Assembly: GCF_003584165.1 (NCBI RefSeq)
Contig: NZ_QXFJ01000031.1
Span: 28,019 to 92,018, forward strand
Source of the DNA: Flagellimonas aequoris
GTDB taxonomy: Bacteria > Bacteroidota > Bacteroidia > Flavobacteriales > Flavobacteriaceae
Direction: 5' to 3'
DNA length: 64,000 nt
Part shown: in pieces, positions 41,876 through 51,085 of the stretch
Numbering within the stretch: the stretch's first letter is position 1
Layout: each line of letters opens with the position of its first letter
The notes under the pieces: model-generated
Seen by the model: only the letters and a program-made list of their open reading frames with translations
Told to the model about the DNA's origin: nothing
Databases searched by the model: none
Made by a program: the position numbers and the translations under genes

Positions 41876-42844
41876 TTATGCTTTCCAATCGGATGGGAGG
41901 GAAGTGGTGTGTTTTTTAAGTAGGGAGCGCAGTTGATTGCTGCTTTGGAGACCACATGCCGTGGCCACAGCGCTTACTTTGGAACCTGACGTGAGCAATT
42001 GAATGGCCCTTTCCACCCGCAATCTGTCCAAATACTCACCAATGGTGATTCCAGTGGTCTTTTTGAAGAGTCGGGTAAGGTTACGGGGGCTCATATGAAC
42101 CGCTTCGGCCAAGTCCTCAATATTGTTTTTCTGCTCAAGATTTTGGGCCAGTAAATCTTGAACCTGATGTATCCTTGTGTCGATATGGTTCCTGTACTGA
42201 AGAAAAACACTGAGTTGAGGGTCGTTTTCTGTCCTGCGAAGATAAATGACAACTTCCTTGGCAATCTTTGATGCAAACACTGCTCCGAACAATTCTTCCA
42301 AAAGATAAAGTGCCAAATCAATTCCTGAAGAAACCCCGGCGCTGGAATATAGGTTGCCATCATGTGTGATCAAACGGTCCGATAGCAAATGGGCCTTGGG
42401 GAACCTGGTTTTAAAATCTTCGAGATACTTCCAGTGCGTGGTACATTCTTTACCGTCCAAAAGCCCTGCCAGAGCCACAAGATATGCCCCGGTGCAGACC
42501 GAGCAGATTTTTGCATGGTTCGTATATTGATTTTTTAACCAACCAAAAAAATCGACATATTTCTCTGTAATCCCTGCATTGTAAAACAAATGTGACTCAA
42601 GTCCGGGAATAAAAAGAAGATCGTCGGGACCGAGGGTATGATCGGAAAAAAGTTCAAGGTTGCCCAAGGAAAGTCCGGCGCTTGAAAATTGCTCCAGATG
42701 GCTTTCCATGCTTAGGAAATGGGTTTCCAACGAGGCTCCATATTCCTTGGCCTCATAAAACAAATGTGCAGGACCTGCAATGTCAAGCAGTTGTACTTCT
42801 GGGGGGATTAGGAAAAAAGCGCGGTGCTTTGTGGAGGGTTTCAT
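41876..42844 (-). CDS. GlxA-family regulator: DJ-1/PfpI domain plus AraC domain
   Basis: About 322 residues. The N-terminal half is a DJ-1/PfpI domain (AFFLIPPEVQLLDIAGPAHLF, ICSVCTGAYLVALAGLLDG) likely to sense a ligand, and the C-terminal half is an AraC-type double helix-turn-helix (NIEDLAEAVHMSPRNLTRLF, RVERAIQLLTSGSKVSAVAT). Related regulators control amine, choline or carnitine use. The ATG at 42844 lies 3 bases after the creatininase stop and is preferred to an upstream in-frame ATG at 42913. It may control its own operon. Confidence 0.87.
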   Translation of the reverse strand: MKPSTKHRAFFLIPPEVQLLDIAGPAHLFYEAKEYGASLETHFLSMESHLEQFSSAGLSLGNLELFSDHTLGPDDLLFIPGLESHLFYNAGITEKYVDFFGWLKNQYTNHAKICSVCTGAYLVALAGLLDGKECTTHWKYLEDFKTRFPKAHLLSDRLITHDGNLYSSAGVSSGIDLALYLLEELFGAVFASKIAKEVVIYLRRTENDPQLSVFLQYRNHIDTRIHQVQDLLAQNLEQKNNIEDLAEAVHMSPRNLTRLFKKTTGITIGEYLDRLRVERAIQLLTSGSKVSAVATACGLQSSNQLRSLLKKHTTSLPSDWKA

Positions 42845-42846
42845 TC

Positions 42847-43611
42847 CTATTCGTAAAGTTCGTTGGTATCCGCTTGGGCAATATCCATGAAGAGTTTTGC
42901 CATTTTTGCACAAACCGCATCAAAAAACAGCTTTCCTTTCTCCGCAGTTGCTTTGGATGGATCGCCTACCCCGGTATCGGCACTGATCTTGGACCATGGC
43001 CGCTCCGTCCAGGCCCACCCTTCGGAAAAGGCTTTGATCTTGTTTTTGAATTCTTTTCCATCGCCCCAATCTTCCTTCGGCAATACCAATTCAGGAGCTA
43101 AGTGCAGGATAAGGCTGGTCTCCATTTCATCGGCATGATCACCTGGATTTTCAAAAATGTGCTTTTTTTCCACCATTTTGAACCAATTGGTCACGCAAAG
43201 GAATATGTTAGGGAAGAGCAGTCCCAATTCCCGCACCAGTGCTTCCCAATTATTGCCTCCGTGACTGTTCAATATCATGAACTTATGCACGCCCTGTCTT
43301 TCCAAAACGGTCAACACGTCCTTTAAAATGGCAAATTGGGTGCTTGGATTCAGGTTCATGTCCAAATAGATGTCCGATTGCCCTGTATTGACCCCAAAAG
43401 GAATAGTGGGCAGTATCACTACTTTGCAACCCTGTCCCCATGCCAATCGAGCTGACTCTTCCGCAATCCGGGTCGCTTCAATCACATCCGTTGCATAAGG
43501 TAGATGATAGTTATGGGCTTCTGTGGCGCCCCAAGGGAGCACTGCCAAATCAAAGGATTCGTTTTTAAGGTGCTTCCAATTGGTTTCGGCCAAAATATAG
43601 GGTCTGGGCAT
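42847..43611 (-). CDS. Creatininase-superfamily metal amidohydrolase
   Basis: A 254-residue cytoplasmic hydrolase. Metal and active-site motifs are LPWGATEAHNYHLPYATDV (residues about 25-43), LNSHGGNNWEALVREL and DHADEMETSLILHL, in the spacing typical of creatinine amidohydrolases. The superfamily includes enzymes acting on creatinine, formamides in riboflavin breakdown and mycofactocin, so the substrate cannot be stated. It is the first gene in an operon with a GlxA-type regulator and an exported DJ-1 protein, an unusual grouping. Confidence 0.85.
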   Translation of the reverse strand: MPRPYILAETNWKHLKNESFDLAVLPWGATEAHNYHLPYATDVIEATRIAEESARLAWGQGCKVVILPTIPFGVNTGQSDIYLDMNLNPSTQFAILKDVLTVLERQGVHKFMILNSHGGNNWEALVRELGLLFPNIFLCVTNWFKMVEKKHIFENPGDHADEMETSLILHLAPELVLPKEDWGDGKEFKNKIKAFSEGWAWTERPWSKISADTGVGDPSKATAEKGKLFFDAVCAKMAKLFMDIAQADTNELYE

Positions 43612-43637
43612 GGTTTCTTATGTTTAAATCAAATAAA

Positions 43638-43663
43638 AAAGGCTGCCAATATTGGCAGCCTTT
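43638..43663 (-). terminator. Perfect 26-bp palindromic terminator upstream of the creatininase operon / after pruA
   Basis: AAAGGCTGCCAAT followed at once by its reverse complement. It lies 18 bases beyond the pruA stop. A and T tracts flank both sides, so it can stop transcription leaving pruA. Confidence 0.8.
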
Positions 43664-43681
43664 AAATTAGGTATTTCGAAA

Positions 43682-45310
43682 TTATCCCAAAAATGGATAA
43701 CGATAATCTTCTGGGGAAACAAAGGTTTCCTTGATCAATCGGGGAGAAACCCAACGTAACAAGTTTTGTGCGGAGCCCGCTTTGTCATTGGTCCCTGATG
43801 CCCTGGCACCTCCAAAAGGTTGTTGACCTACTACGGCACCGGTGGGTTTATCGTTGATGTAGAAGTTCCCTGCACAATCCTGAAGGGCCTTGGTGGCTTC
43901 GTCAATGGCATAGCGGTCTGTGGACAGCACGGCGCCGGTCAAGGCATATTCGGAAGTACCATCGACCAACTTGAGAGTGTCGCTCCAATCCTTGTCTTCA
44001 TAAATGTAGACGGTGACCACAGGTCCGAACAATTCGGTACACATGGTCTCATATTTTGGGTTGGTGGTCAAAATAACGGTAGGTTCCACAAAATACCCTA
44101 CGGACTTGTCATAACCTCCCCCGGCAATAATCTCGGCATCCTTGTCAGCTTTGGCCTGGTCGATATACTTAGCCAGTTTGTTGAAAGAACCTTCATGGAT
44201 CACGGCCGTAATGAAGTTACTCATATCCTCAGGGGAACCTGGTTTGTTGAAGGATGCCAAATCCGCTTTCACCAAATCCAATATTTCGTTTGCAGTGGAT
44301 TTTGGAAGGTAAACACGGGAAGCGGCACTACATTTTTGTCCCTGTAACTCAAAAGCACCCCTAACAATAGCGGTGGCCACCTGTTTTGGTTTTGCTGATG
44401 GGTGGGCGATGATAAAATCCTTCCCACCGGTTTCCCCAACGATTCTTGGATAAGTTTTATAGGAATGGATATTGTTCCCGATTTGTTTCCAAAGTTCTTT
44501 GAACACATAGGTGGAGCCTGTAAAGTGCAGTCCCGCAAAATCAGGGCTGGCCAATAACGTTTCGGAAATCATGACAGGGTCTCCCATCACCATGTTGATG
44601 ACCCCATCGGGAAGACCTGCTTCCTTGAACACATCCATAATGACCTTTGCGGAAAATACTTGGCTGTCACTGGGTTTCCAAACGACCACGTTGCCCATCA
44701 TAGCAGCACTGGCTGGCAGGTTCCCTGCAATTGCCGTAAAGTTAAAAGGGGTGATGGCATAGATGAAGCCTTCCAACGGACGGTACTCTACACGGTTCCA
44801 AATGCCTTCTGAGGATTCGGGTTGTTCCCCATAAATCTGGGACATGAACTCCACATTGAACCTTAGGAAATCAATCAACTCGCAAGCAGCATCGATTTCC
44901 GCCTGATGGATGGTCTTGGATTGCGACATCATGGTAGCCGCATTGATCTTGGCACGGTATGGACCGGCAATCAGTTCGGCTGCTTTCAAGAATACCGCTG
45001 CACGTTGCTCCCAAGGGAGGTTGGCCCAAGCTTTCCTGGATTCCAAACAGTTGGAAATGGCCTGTTCCACATGCTTTTTATCGGCAGTGTGGTAATGGCC
45101 CACAACATGCTTGTGCTCGTGCGGAGGGGACATTGGTTTGGTGGCCCCGGTTTTGATCTCATTGCTGCCGATGTAAAGGGGCACCTCTACATTTCCGTTA
45201 TAAAATTCCTTGTATTGTTTTAGTACTTCTTCGCGCTCCGGTGAACCCGGGGCATAGCTTTTTACCGGCTCATTGATGGCCGTTGGAACTTGAAAAAATC
45301 CTTTTCCCAT
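43682..45310 (-). CDS. pruA: L-glutamate gamma-semialdehyde dehydrogenase
   Basis: NAD-dependent aldehyde dehydrogenase for the second step of proline breakdown, giving glutamate; 542 residues, the usual length of the stand-alone type. Motifs: YAITPFNFTAIAGNLPASAAMMGN, FTGSTYVFKELW (NAD loop), RIVGETGGKDF with the general-base Glu, and RGAFELQGQKCSAASRVYLP with the catalytic Cys. FGGARASGTNDKAGS is the C-terminal substrate region. The proline dehydrogenase gene is not adjacent. Confidence 0.95.
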   Translation of the reverse strand: MGKGFFQVPTAINEPVKSYAPGSPEREEVLKQYKEFYNGNVEVPLYIGSNEIKTGATKPMSPPHEHKHVVGHYHTADKKHVEQAISNCLESRKAWANLPWEQRAAVFLKAAELIAGPYRAKINAATMMSQSKTIHQAEIDAACELIDFLRFNVEFMSQIYGEQPESSEGIWNRVEYRPLEGFIYAITPFNFTAIAGNLPASAAMMGNVVVWKPSDSQVFSAKVIMDVFKEAGLPDGVINMVMGDPVMISETLLASPDFAGLHFTGSTYVFKELWKQIGNNIHSYKTYPRIVGETGGKDFIIAHPSAKPKQVATAIVRGAFELQGQKCSAASRVYLPKSTANEILDLVKADLASFNKPGSPEDMSNFITAVIHEGSFNKLAKYIDQAKADKDAEIIAGGGYDKSVGYFVEPTVILTTNPKYETMCTELFGPVVTVYIYEDKDWSDTLKLVDGTSEYALTGAVLSTDRYAIDEATKALQDCAGNFYINDKPTGAVVGQQPFGGARASGTNDKAGSAQNLLRWVSPRLIKETFVSPEDYRYPFLG

Positions 45311-45353
45311 AATCGATTAAAAATTTTAAAAAATTAGTATTACACAGTTCCTA

Positions 45354-45361
45354 CAAAGGTA
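45354..45361 (-). promoter_or_regulatory. -7 element of the pruA promoter
   Basis: TACCTTTG on the minus strand, exact consensus; predicted transcript start near 45349 and a leader of about 39 nt. Confidence 0.6.
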
Positions 45362-45396
45362 CTAAAAGGAAAAGCGATTGAGAAAGGAATGGAGGT

Positions 45397-45783
45397 CTAG
45401 TTTATGGCAAAAGGGGCTGCAAATTTGAAAGTGGGAATCTCCACTTCAAATTCTTCGGAGGTGGTAAAGTTCACCATCTCGTAATACCCTTTCATGGCGC
45501 CAATGGGAGAGGCCAAAAGACATCCCGAACTGTAGGTATGGGACTTGCCGGGCTTGATTACCGGTTTTCGGCCGATTACCCCTTCACCATCAATGGTCTC
45601 GATATCCTTAAGGGCATCAAAAATATCCCAATGCCTTGCTACCAATTGTACGGCATCCTTGCTCAGGTTTTCAATGGTTATGGTGTAGCCAAAGGCATAG
45701 TGCATTTTGTAATTTTTGAAGAAAGTACCTTCAAAAGTGGTCTGGACGGAAACCTTAATGCCTTTTGTTACTTGAGTGAACAT
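45397..45783 (-). CDS. apaG: ApaG domain protein
   Basis: A 128-residue beta-sandwich protein. Typical pattern: HYAFGYTITIENLSKDAVQLVARHWDI, GEGVIGRKPVIKPGKSHTYSSGC and IGAMKGYYEMV. ApaG is linked with Co2+/Mg2+ resistance in enterics, and the same fold occurs in eukaryotic F-box proteins and a polymerase partner; the biochemical role is unclear. Its ATG is 3 bases past the DUF3667 stop, so it is third in a minus-strand operon with the T9SS plug and DUF3667 genes. Confidence 0.92.
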   Translation of the reverse strand: MFTQVTKGIKVSVQTTFEGTFFKNYKMHYAFGYTITIENLSKDAVQLVARHWDIFDALKDIETIDGEGVIGRKPVIKPGKSHTYSSGCLLASPIGAMKGYYEMVNFTTSEEFEVEIPTFKFAAPFAIN

Positions 45784-45786
45784 ACG

Positions 45787-47037
45787 CTAGTTATAGATAA
45801 AGACACTTCCTGTAAACAGTACGAGTACGGCAAAAAATGCCAAGATCGTAAATATAGTGTTCAGAAAAATGTATTTCACAATTGTTTTAAATACTCCTTG
45901 TCCATAAAACTTTTTCATCGCCATGAACAGATAAACACTGAAAATGGTCACAAAAAGCCATGCGGTGCTGATGTTGAAAATCGTGTCCAAGATCAAGCTA
46001 AGGATGAGCAAGATAAACAAGAGGGACTGATTGTGGAAACTAAAAATAAGATGATCGGTGTAGGTATATTTTTTTCTGATGTACACCAGCCAAATGAAGA
46101 TGGTGAACAATGGCATAAAGAAGAATATCACGAAGGGTAGCTTGGAAATTGTCGACTTTATGAATGCACTTGGTCGTTGTATAATGGTCAAAAAATTGTT
46201 AGATGCATTGAAGGCCATTTTGTTGGACATGGTTCCCTCGATGTTATATTTTTCACTGGCCTGTTCAAAGGAGAAAAGGGTGTCTTTCTTGATCATTTGG
46301 ACAAAAAAATCGACTTTGTCGGAGAACCCGTCCATCCCCGACTTTTTGTTGATACTGTCAAAGTAGATCTTTGGGTTGGCCGCCATCAGGGAATCCTTGT
46401 TCACCTTGGGTTTTTGGTCTTTTAAATGGGTAAGGGAGTCCAACATGCTCAATGATTGGGCTATTTCGGGGTCGGCATTTCGTATGGAATCGAATTTTTT
46501 GAGGCCAAGGGCCAATCCGGGATTCTTCTTATCGATGGAATCCAGGGATTGCAATACCTCCTCGGCTTGCTGCTTCATCTTCAAACTATCCACTTGTATG
46601 TCTCCGGACTTGATGTTGTACGAAACAGGACCTCCTGCCGTAATATTGCCATCAAAAGATTTGGCGGCCTTATCCAAATCTGAAAATTGGTTGTTGAAGG
46701 TGAACATCAAAAAGTAAACAAAGGCCAAGCTCAACAAAAACCGGAACGGATTGGTATAGGAAACCCTTTTGCCATTAATGTAGTCCTTGGTGATGGCCCC
46801 AGGACGCAGTATCAGTGCCGACAAGGTCTTTAAAAGTTTGGAGTCATAGTTCATGACACTGGAAAGGAATTCATCGAGAAAATCCTTAAGTGTCAATTTT
46901 TTGGTGCTGTTGGCCTGTGAACAGTTGGGACAGTATTTATCACTGATGTCCAACGGATGGCCGCAGTTCAAACATGTAACGCCCCTAAATTGAAGTTGAT
47001 AACGGCCCTTACTGACCAAGCCATCTTTTTTCCCCAT
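45787..47037 (-). CDS. DUF3667 membrane protein with zinc ribbon
   Basis: A 416-residue protein. The N-terminus is a zinc ribbon (CLNCGHPLDISDKYCPNC, residues 20-37), followed by KKLTLKDFLDEFLSSVMNYDSKLLKTL and LRPGAITKDYINGKRVSYTNPFRFLL, the conserved core of DUF3667. One helix lies near 92-112, then a long polar periplasmic or cytosolic loop (about 115-285), then four helices to the end. No function is established. It sits between the T9SS plug gene (30-base gap) and apaG. Confidence 0.85.
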   Translation of the reverse strand: MGKKDGLVSKGRYQLQFRGVTCLNCGHPLDISDKYCPNCSQANSTKKLTLKDFLDEFLSSVMNYDSKLLKTLSALILRPGAITKDYINGKRVSYTNPFRFLLSLAFVYFLMFTFNNQFSDLDKAAKSFDGNITAGGPVSYNIKSGDIQVDSLKMKQQAEEVLQSLDSIDKKNPGLALGLKKFDSIRNADPEIAQSLSMLDSLTHLKDQKPKVNKDSLMAANPKIYFDSINKKSGMDGFSDKVDFFVQMIKKDTLFSFEQASEKYNIEGTMSNKMAFNASNNFLTIIQRPSAFIKSTISKLPFVIFFFMPLFTIFIWLVYIRKKYTYTDHLIFSFHNQSLLFILLILSLILDTIFNISTAWLFVTIFSVYLFMAMKKFYGQGVFKTIVKYIFLNTIFTILAFFAVLVLFTGSVFIYN

Positions 47038-47067
47038 AACCTTCCCAGGATTTGGGCCTAAATATAA

Positions 47068-48312
47068 TCAATTGCTGATAGTTCTGGAATTCACGGAGCC
47101 TATACCTATTATACTATCATATAGGTCGCCAAAATCCCGATAGTATACCAAGATCAGGTAATTGTTTTCGGTAAAGTGAAAATTACCACTCACGAAGTTG
47201 GGTTCTATGTCGCCATTGTCCCTTTCCACCACATATTTGTAGTTGTAGAATCCTTGTTTCATCAATAAGGTGACTTCGAACATTCCACTGTCAGGGTTAA
47301 AGGTCATCCTATTTTCATCCGTGAGGGCGTAGTTGTTGAACTTGCCGACCACATACACTTGATCCAGTCCAATGAGGTTGGAGTAGGGAAGCTTAAAATG
47401 CACTTTGGAATATTCGGCCTCACGGGACACATCGTCCCCTTGGAGGGTACGCACTACAAAATCCCCATTGATGTCAGGGAAATACGTATAAGGCTTATCA
47501 AACCGATATTCACTGGGAAACAGATAATGGTTATAGACCTGTCCCATTTCAATCCGGGAAATGGCAAAAGTGGGCGAACGCAGGTCTTTGGTGTCAAAAT
47601 TCAAAAACTCGTTGCCTCCAAAAAAACTGGTTTCCTTGTCATATTTGTATACCAGTTCGGTGCCAATGGTAAATTGTGGTTTGATATTATACAAGGCCGT
47701 AGGCCAAAAATAATTTTGAAGGATGGCCACCTTTACCTCATTTTTCGGGTTCACCACAGGAAAACCATTGGTGTTGATGGAAAATTGGACCACCTGCTTT
47801 TCGTTGAGGTAGTTAAAGTCACGGGAGCGCTTTACCACACCGCCCACGGTAACGGCATCACGGTACACCACAAACCTTCTGGAGAATTGGATCTCTCCGT
47901 AACTATTATAAATTTCCAGGACATAGTTGCCGCTCACCTTGAGTCGAACATTATCGTTGGGGATTGTCAAGCGGTAGTTGGAATAAGGCTGTAGGGTGGT
48001 ATAGCTGTTCTCATAATCGATGATGCGTTGGTTGTCCGCCCCGGACAGGTATTGTGATTTCAATAATTGCGATGGGGTCCAGTCATAGTTGCAATGCACT
48101 ATCTTATAATAGTAATCCTGTTCCTTGGCGGTAATGTCATCAAACTCCAGGGTCATGCTTTCACCCAGGAGCACCACCGGAAATTGGTCTTCCGTTGGTC
48201 CCTTAAAAATGATGGTCTTGATGTTTTCTGGAGGGTTCACCTCTTCCTGTACCTGTGCAATGGCACTTGCGGTCAAAAAGCACAGGAACAAATGTTTGAT
48301 CAAATTACACAT
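47068..48312 (-). CDS. Type IX secretion system plug protein (DUF5103)
   Basis: A 414-residue exported protein with signal peptide (about 1-19, ending AIAQ). The rest is beta-rich and matches the DUF5103 family described as the plug of the SprA translocon: YYYKIVHCNYDWTPSQLLKSQYLSG, YSNYRLTIPN, NPDSGMFEVTLLMKQGFYNYKYVV. It would block the idle translocon pore on the periplasmic side (family knowledge). A near-consensus element TACCTTTA lies at 48332-48339 on the minus strand. Confidence 0.87.
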   Translation of the reverse strand: MCNLIKHLFLCFLTASAIAQVQEEVNPPENIKTIIFKGPTEDQFPVVLLGESMTLEFDDITAKEQDYYYKIVHCNYDWTPSQLLKSQYLSGADNQRIIDYENSYTTLQPYSNYRLTIPNDNVRLKVSGNYVLEIYNSYGEIQFSRRFVVYRDAVTVGGVVKRSRDFNYLNEKQVVQFSINTNGFPVVNPKNEVKVAILQNYFWPTALYNIKPQFTIGTELVYKYDKETSFFGGNEFLNFDTKDLRSPTFAISRIEMGQVYNHYLFPSEYRFDKPYTYFPDINGDFVVRTLQGDDVSREAEYSKVHFKLPYSNLIGLDQVYVVGKFNNYALTDENRMTFNPDSGMFEVTLLMKQGFYNYKYVVERDNGDIEPNFVSGNFHFTENNYLILVYYRDFGDLYDSIIGIGSVNSRTISN

Positions 48313-48421
48313 TTAGGGCATTTGTTTTGGGTAAAGGTAAACAAAAAGTGTGCCTAGCGAATTTAGGTCGATATAATCCCAATTTTATGGATAATAATTA
48401 TGAAAAGAATCCTTTAAGTAC

Positions 48422-48429
48422 TAAATTTG
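48422..48429 (+). promoter_or_regulatory. -7 element of the nqr operon promoter
   Basis: TAAATTTG, exact TAnnTTTG; predicted transcript start near 48434, a leader of about 30 nt before the nqrA ATG. Confidence 0.6.
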
Positions 48430-48463
48430 CCAGCGATTTTGATAACAAAAGGTCTACAACAAT

Positions 48464-49816
48464 ATGTCTAAAGACATCCGGATTAGAAAGGGGTTGAACA
48501 TCAACCTCGTCGGGGCAGCAGAACAGACTACTTCCAAAGCCGTTACCAGTAACGTGTATGCCCTGAACCTAGATGATTTCCATGGAATCACTCCAAAAAT
48601 GTTGATGAAACAAGGAGAAGAGGTAAAAGCGGGAGAACCCCTCTTTTACAACAAGAACAAAGAGCAAATGCACTTTGTATCCCCTGTGAGCGGTGAGCTT
48701 GTGGAAATTGTAAGAGGGGCAAGGAGAAAAATTCTGAGCCTAAAGATCCTTGCGGATAAAACGCAGGATTACATGATCAATAAAGTGCCGGATTTGGACA
48801 CAGCGGACGGTGCTGCCATAAAAAACTACCTTCTGCACAGCGGTGGGTGGCCTTTTATCAAACAGCGGCCTTATGATGTGATCGCCAATCCCGATGCCAC
48901 ACCGAAGGCCATTTTTATTTCAGCATATGCCACTGCGCCTTTGGCCGCGGATGTGGATTATGTGTTAAAAGGCAAGGAGCAGGAATTGCAGGCGGCCATT
49001 ACCGCTTTGGGTAAAATGACCCCTGGTAAGATCCATGTTTCCATTGGAAGTTCAGGCCGATCTCCTTTCGCCGATTTGAAGGGAATTGAACTGCACAAGG
49101 TTTCAGGACCACACCCAGCAGGTTTGGTAGGAACGCAGATCAATAAGATCGATCCCGTGAACAAGGGTGAAGTCGTTTGGACCATTTCTCCACAGGATAT
49201 GGTCATTTTGGGCGAATTGTTGCTTACCGGTAAGTTCAATGCCGAAAGGACCATTGCTTTGGCAGGTTCCGTGATCAAAGCGCCGAAATATTATACCACC
49301 AAGATCGGTGCTGAAATATCTACCTTCCTGTACGCCAGTGGTGTGAGCGAGGACAGGTTCCGATTGATCAATGGCGACGTGCTTACAGGTTCCAAGACCA
49401 GTACCGAGGGCTATCTTGGTTTTTACAATAATACGGTTACGGCTATTCCAGAAGGGGACGATTATGAGTTTTTTGGATGGAACAAACCCGTTTTCAATAA
49501 AATTTCTACTACTAGAGCGTTGACCTTCTCTTGGCTTCAACCAAAGAAGAAGTACGATTTGGACACCAATACCAATGGTGAGCACAGGGCTTTTGTGGTA
49601 ACAGGTCAGTATGAAGAGGTATTCCCCATGGATATTTACCCACTTCAATTGCTCAAGGCTTGTATGGTGAAAGATTTGGACGAGATGGAACAATTGGGTC
49701 TCTATGAAGTGGCCCCTGAAGATTTCTCGTTGACGGAATTCATATGCATTTCAAAACAACCACACCAACAGATCATCAGGGATGGATTGGATCTGTTGCA
49801 AAAAGAACTTGGATAA
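48464..49816 (+). CDS. nqrA: Na+-translocating NADH:quinone reductase subunit A
   Basis: A 450-residue cytoplasmic subunit of the Na+ pump. It begins MSKDIRIRKGLNINLVGAAEQ and shows the lipoyl-like domain (GITPKMLMKQGEEVKAGEPLFYNK), PVSGELVEIVRGARRKILSL, and KPAFVTG-type region HRAFVVTGQYEEVFPMDIYPLQLLKA typical for NqrA. First gene of a six-gene operon. The complex oxidises NADH, reduces menaquinone and exports Na+, normal for marine bacteria. Confidence 0.96.
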   Translation: MSKDIRIRKGLNINLVGAAEQTTSKAVTSNVYALNLDDFHGITPKMLMKQGEEVKAGEPLFYNKNKEQMHFVSPVSGELVEIVRGARRKILSLKILADKTQDYMINKVPDLDTADGAAIKNYLLHSGGWPFIKQRPYDVIANPDATPKAIFISAYATAPLAADVDYVLKGKEQELQAAITALGKMTPGKIHVSIGSSGRSPFADLKGIELHKVSGPHPAGLVGTQINKIDPVNKGEVVWTISPQDMVILGELLLTGKFNAERTIALAGSVIKAPKYYTTKIGAEISTFLYASGVSEDRFRLINGDVLTGSKTSTEGYLGFYNNTVTAIPEGDDYEFFGWNKPVFNKISTTRALTFSWLQPKKKYDLDTNTNGEHRAFVVTGQYEEVFPMDIYPLQLLKACMVKDLDEMEQLGLYEVAPEDFSLTEFICISKQPHQQIIRDGLDLLQKELG

Positions 49817-49817
49817 T

Positions 49818-51080
49818 ATGGGCATGAAAGAAAAATTACATCAGTTAAAACAAAAGTATGAGGGCAAAAAAATGGCTCCCGCCTTTAATGCACTCCATAC
49901 CTTTCTTTATACGCCGAACGAAACTACACATTCAGGGGCACACGTTCGCGGTGCGGACGACCTGAAGCGAACGATGAACACCGTGATCCTGGCGTTGGTG
50001 CCGTGTTTGATCTTCGGTATGTTCAACGCTGGTTATCAGCAATATTCCGCCATCAACGGATTTCCGGAAAACTTTTCCCTTTTTGATGATTTCTTGACTT
50101 GGAGCAATTTCTTGGTGGGACTTACCACCATTTTACCTTTGGTGATCGTATCCTACGGTATCGGTCTGGGTATCGAGTTTTTGTTCGCCGTGATCAAAGG
50201 TCACGAAGTGGAAGAAGGATATTTGGTGACCGGTATGTTGGTGCCATTGATCATTCCTGTGGATACACCACTCTGGATGTTGGCCATTGCCGTAGCATTC
50301 GGTGTGATCATTGGTAAAGAAGTGTTCGGGGGTACGGGGATGAATATCCTTAACCCTGCATTGACCATTCGTGCCTTTTTGTTCTTCGCCTACCCAACTT
50401 GGATGAGCGGTGACAAAGTTTGGGTGCACGGGGCCAAAGCTGGACTTACCCAAGCGGGTTCTACCGATGCCATTTCAGGGGAGACTGTATTGGGAGCCTT
50501 GGCACAAGGGAGTTCGCATCTTTCCTTTTCTGTTTCGGATATGTTCTATGGATTTATTCCCGGATCGGTTGGTGAGACTTCAAAAATCCTGATTTTGTTG
50601 GGAGCTTTGTTCCTGATTTTCTCCAAGATTGCCTCGTGGAGGATCATTGTGAGCGGGGTCTTGGGTTCCTTGGCAATGGGATTGATTTTTAACGGCATTG
50701 TGGATGCAGGCTGGTTGCCAACCTATAGCAAATTCTACACTTTGATGAGCTTCCCTTACTGGCAACATTTGTTGGTAGGTGGACTGGCTTTCGGTATCGT
50801 CTTCATGGCGACGGATCCTGTTACGGGGTCACAGACCAATAGGGGTAAATGGATCTATGGATTCTTGATCGGTTTCATGTCGGTCATGATCCGTGTGTTC
50901 AACCCAGGGTATCCAGAAGGAGTGTTCTTGGCGATCCTGTTGATGAACGTGTTTGCACCGACCATAGACCATTATGTGGTAAGGGGTAACATTAAGAAGA
51001 GATTGAGACGATTTAAGACGGCCACCATTTATCCCAAAGCTTCAGATGAGGTGGATTCATTAAAAACGGAAACAGCATAA
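49818..51080 (+). CDS. nqrB: Na+-translocating NADH:quinone reductase subunit B
   Basis: A 420-residue membrane subunit with about 10 helices that binds one covalent FMN and riboflavin. The flavinylation site Thr223 is in DAISGETVLGAL (SGET instead of the common SGAT). Other landmarks are DDLKRTMNTVILALVPC, GGTGMNILNPALTIRAFLFFAYPTWMSGD and FMATDPVTGSQTNRGKWIYG. The ATG at 49818 overlaps nothing and follows the nqrA stop by one base; the frame upstream lies inside nqrA. FMN would be attached by ApbE, encoded at 55011. Confidence 0.96.
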   Translation: MGMKEKLHQLKQKYEGKKMAPAFNALHTFLYTPNETTHSGAHVRGADDLKRTMNTVILALVPCLIFGMFNAGYQQYSAINGFPENFSLFDDFLTWSNFLVGLTTILPLVIVSYGIGLGIEFLFAVIKGHEVEEGYLVTGMLVPLIIPVDTPLWMLAIAVAFGVIIGKEVFGGTGMNILNPALTIRAFLFFAYPTWMSGDKVWVHGAKAGLTQAGSTDAISGETVLGALAQGSSHLSFSVSDMFYGFIPGSVGETSKILILLGALFLIFSKIASWRIIVSGVLGSLAMGLIFNGIVDAGWLPTYSKFYTLMSFPYWQHLLVGGLAFGIVFMATDPVTGSQTNRGKWIYGFLIGFMSVMIRVFNPGYPEGVFLAILLMNVFAPTIDHYVVRGNIKKRLRRFKTATIYPKASDEVDSLKTETA

Positions 51081-51085
51081 GCATT

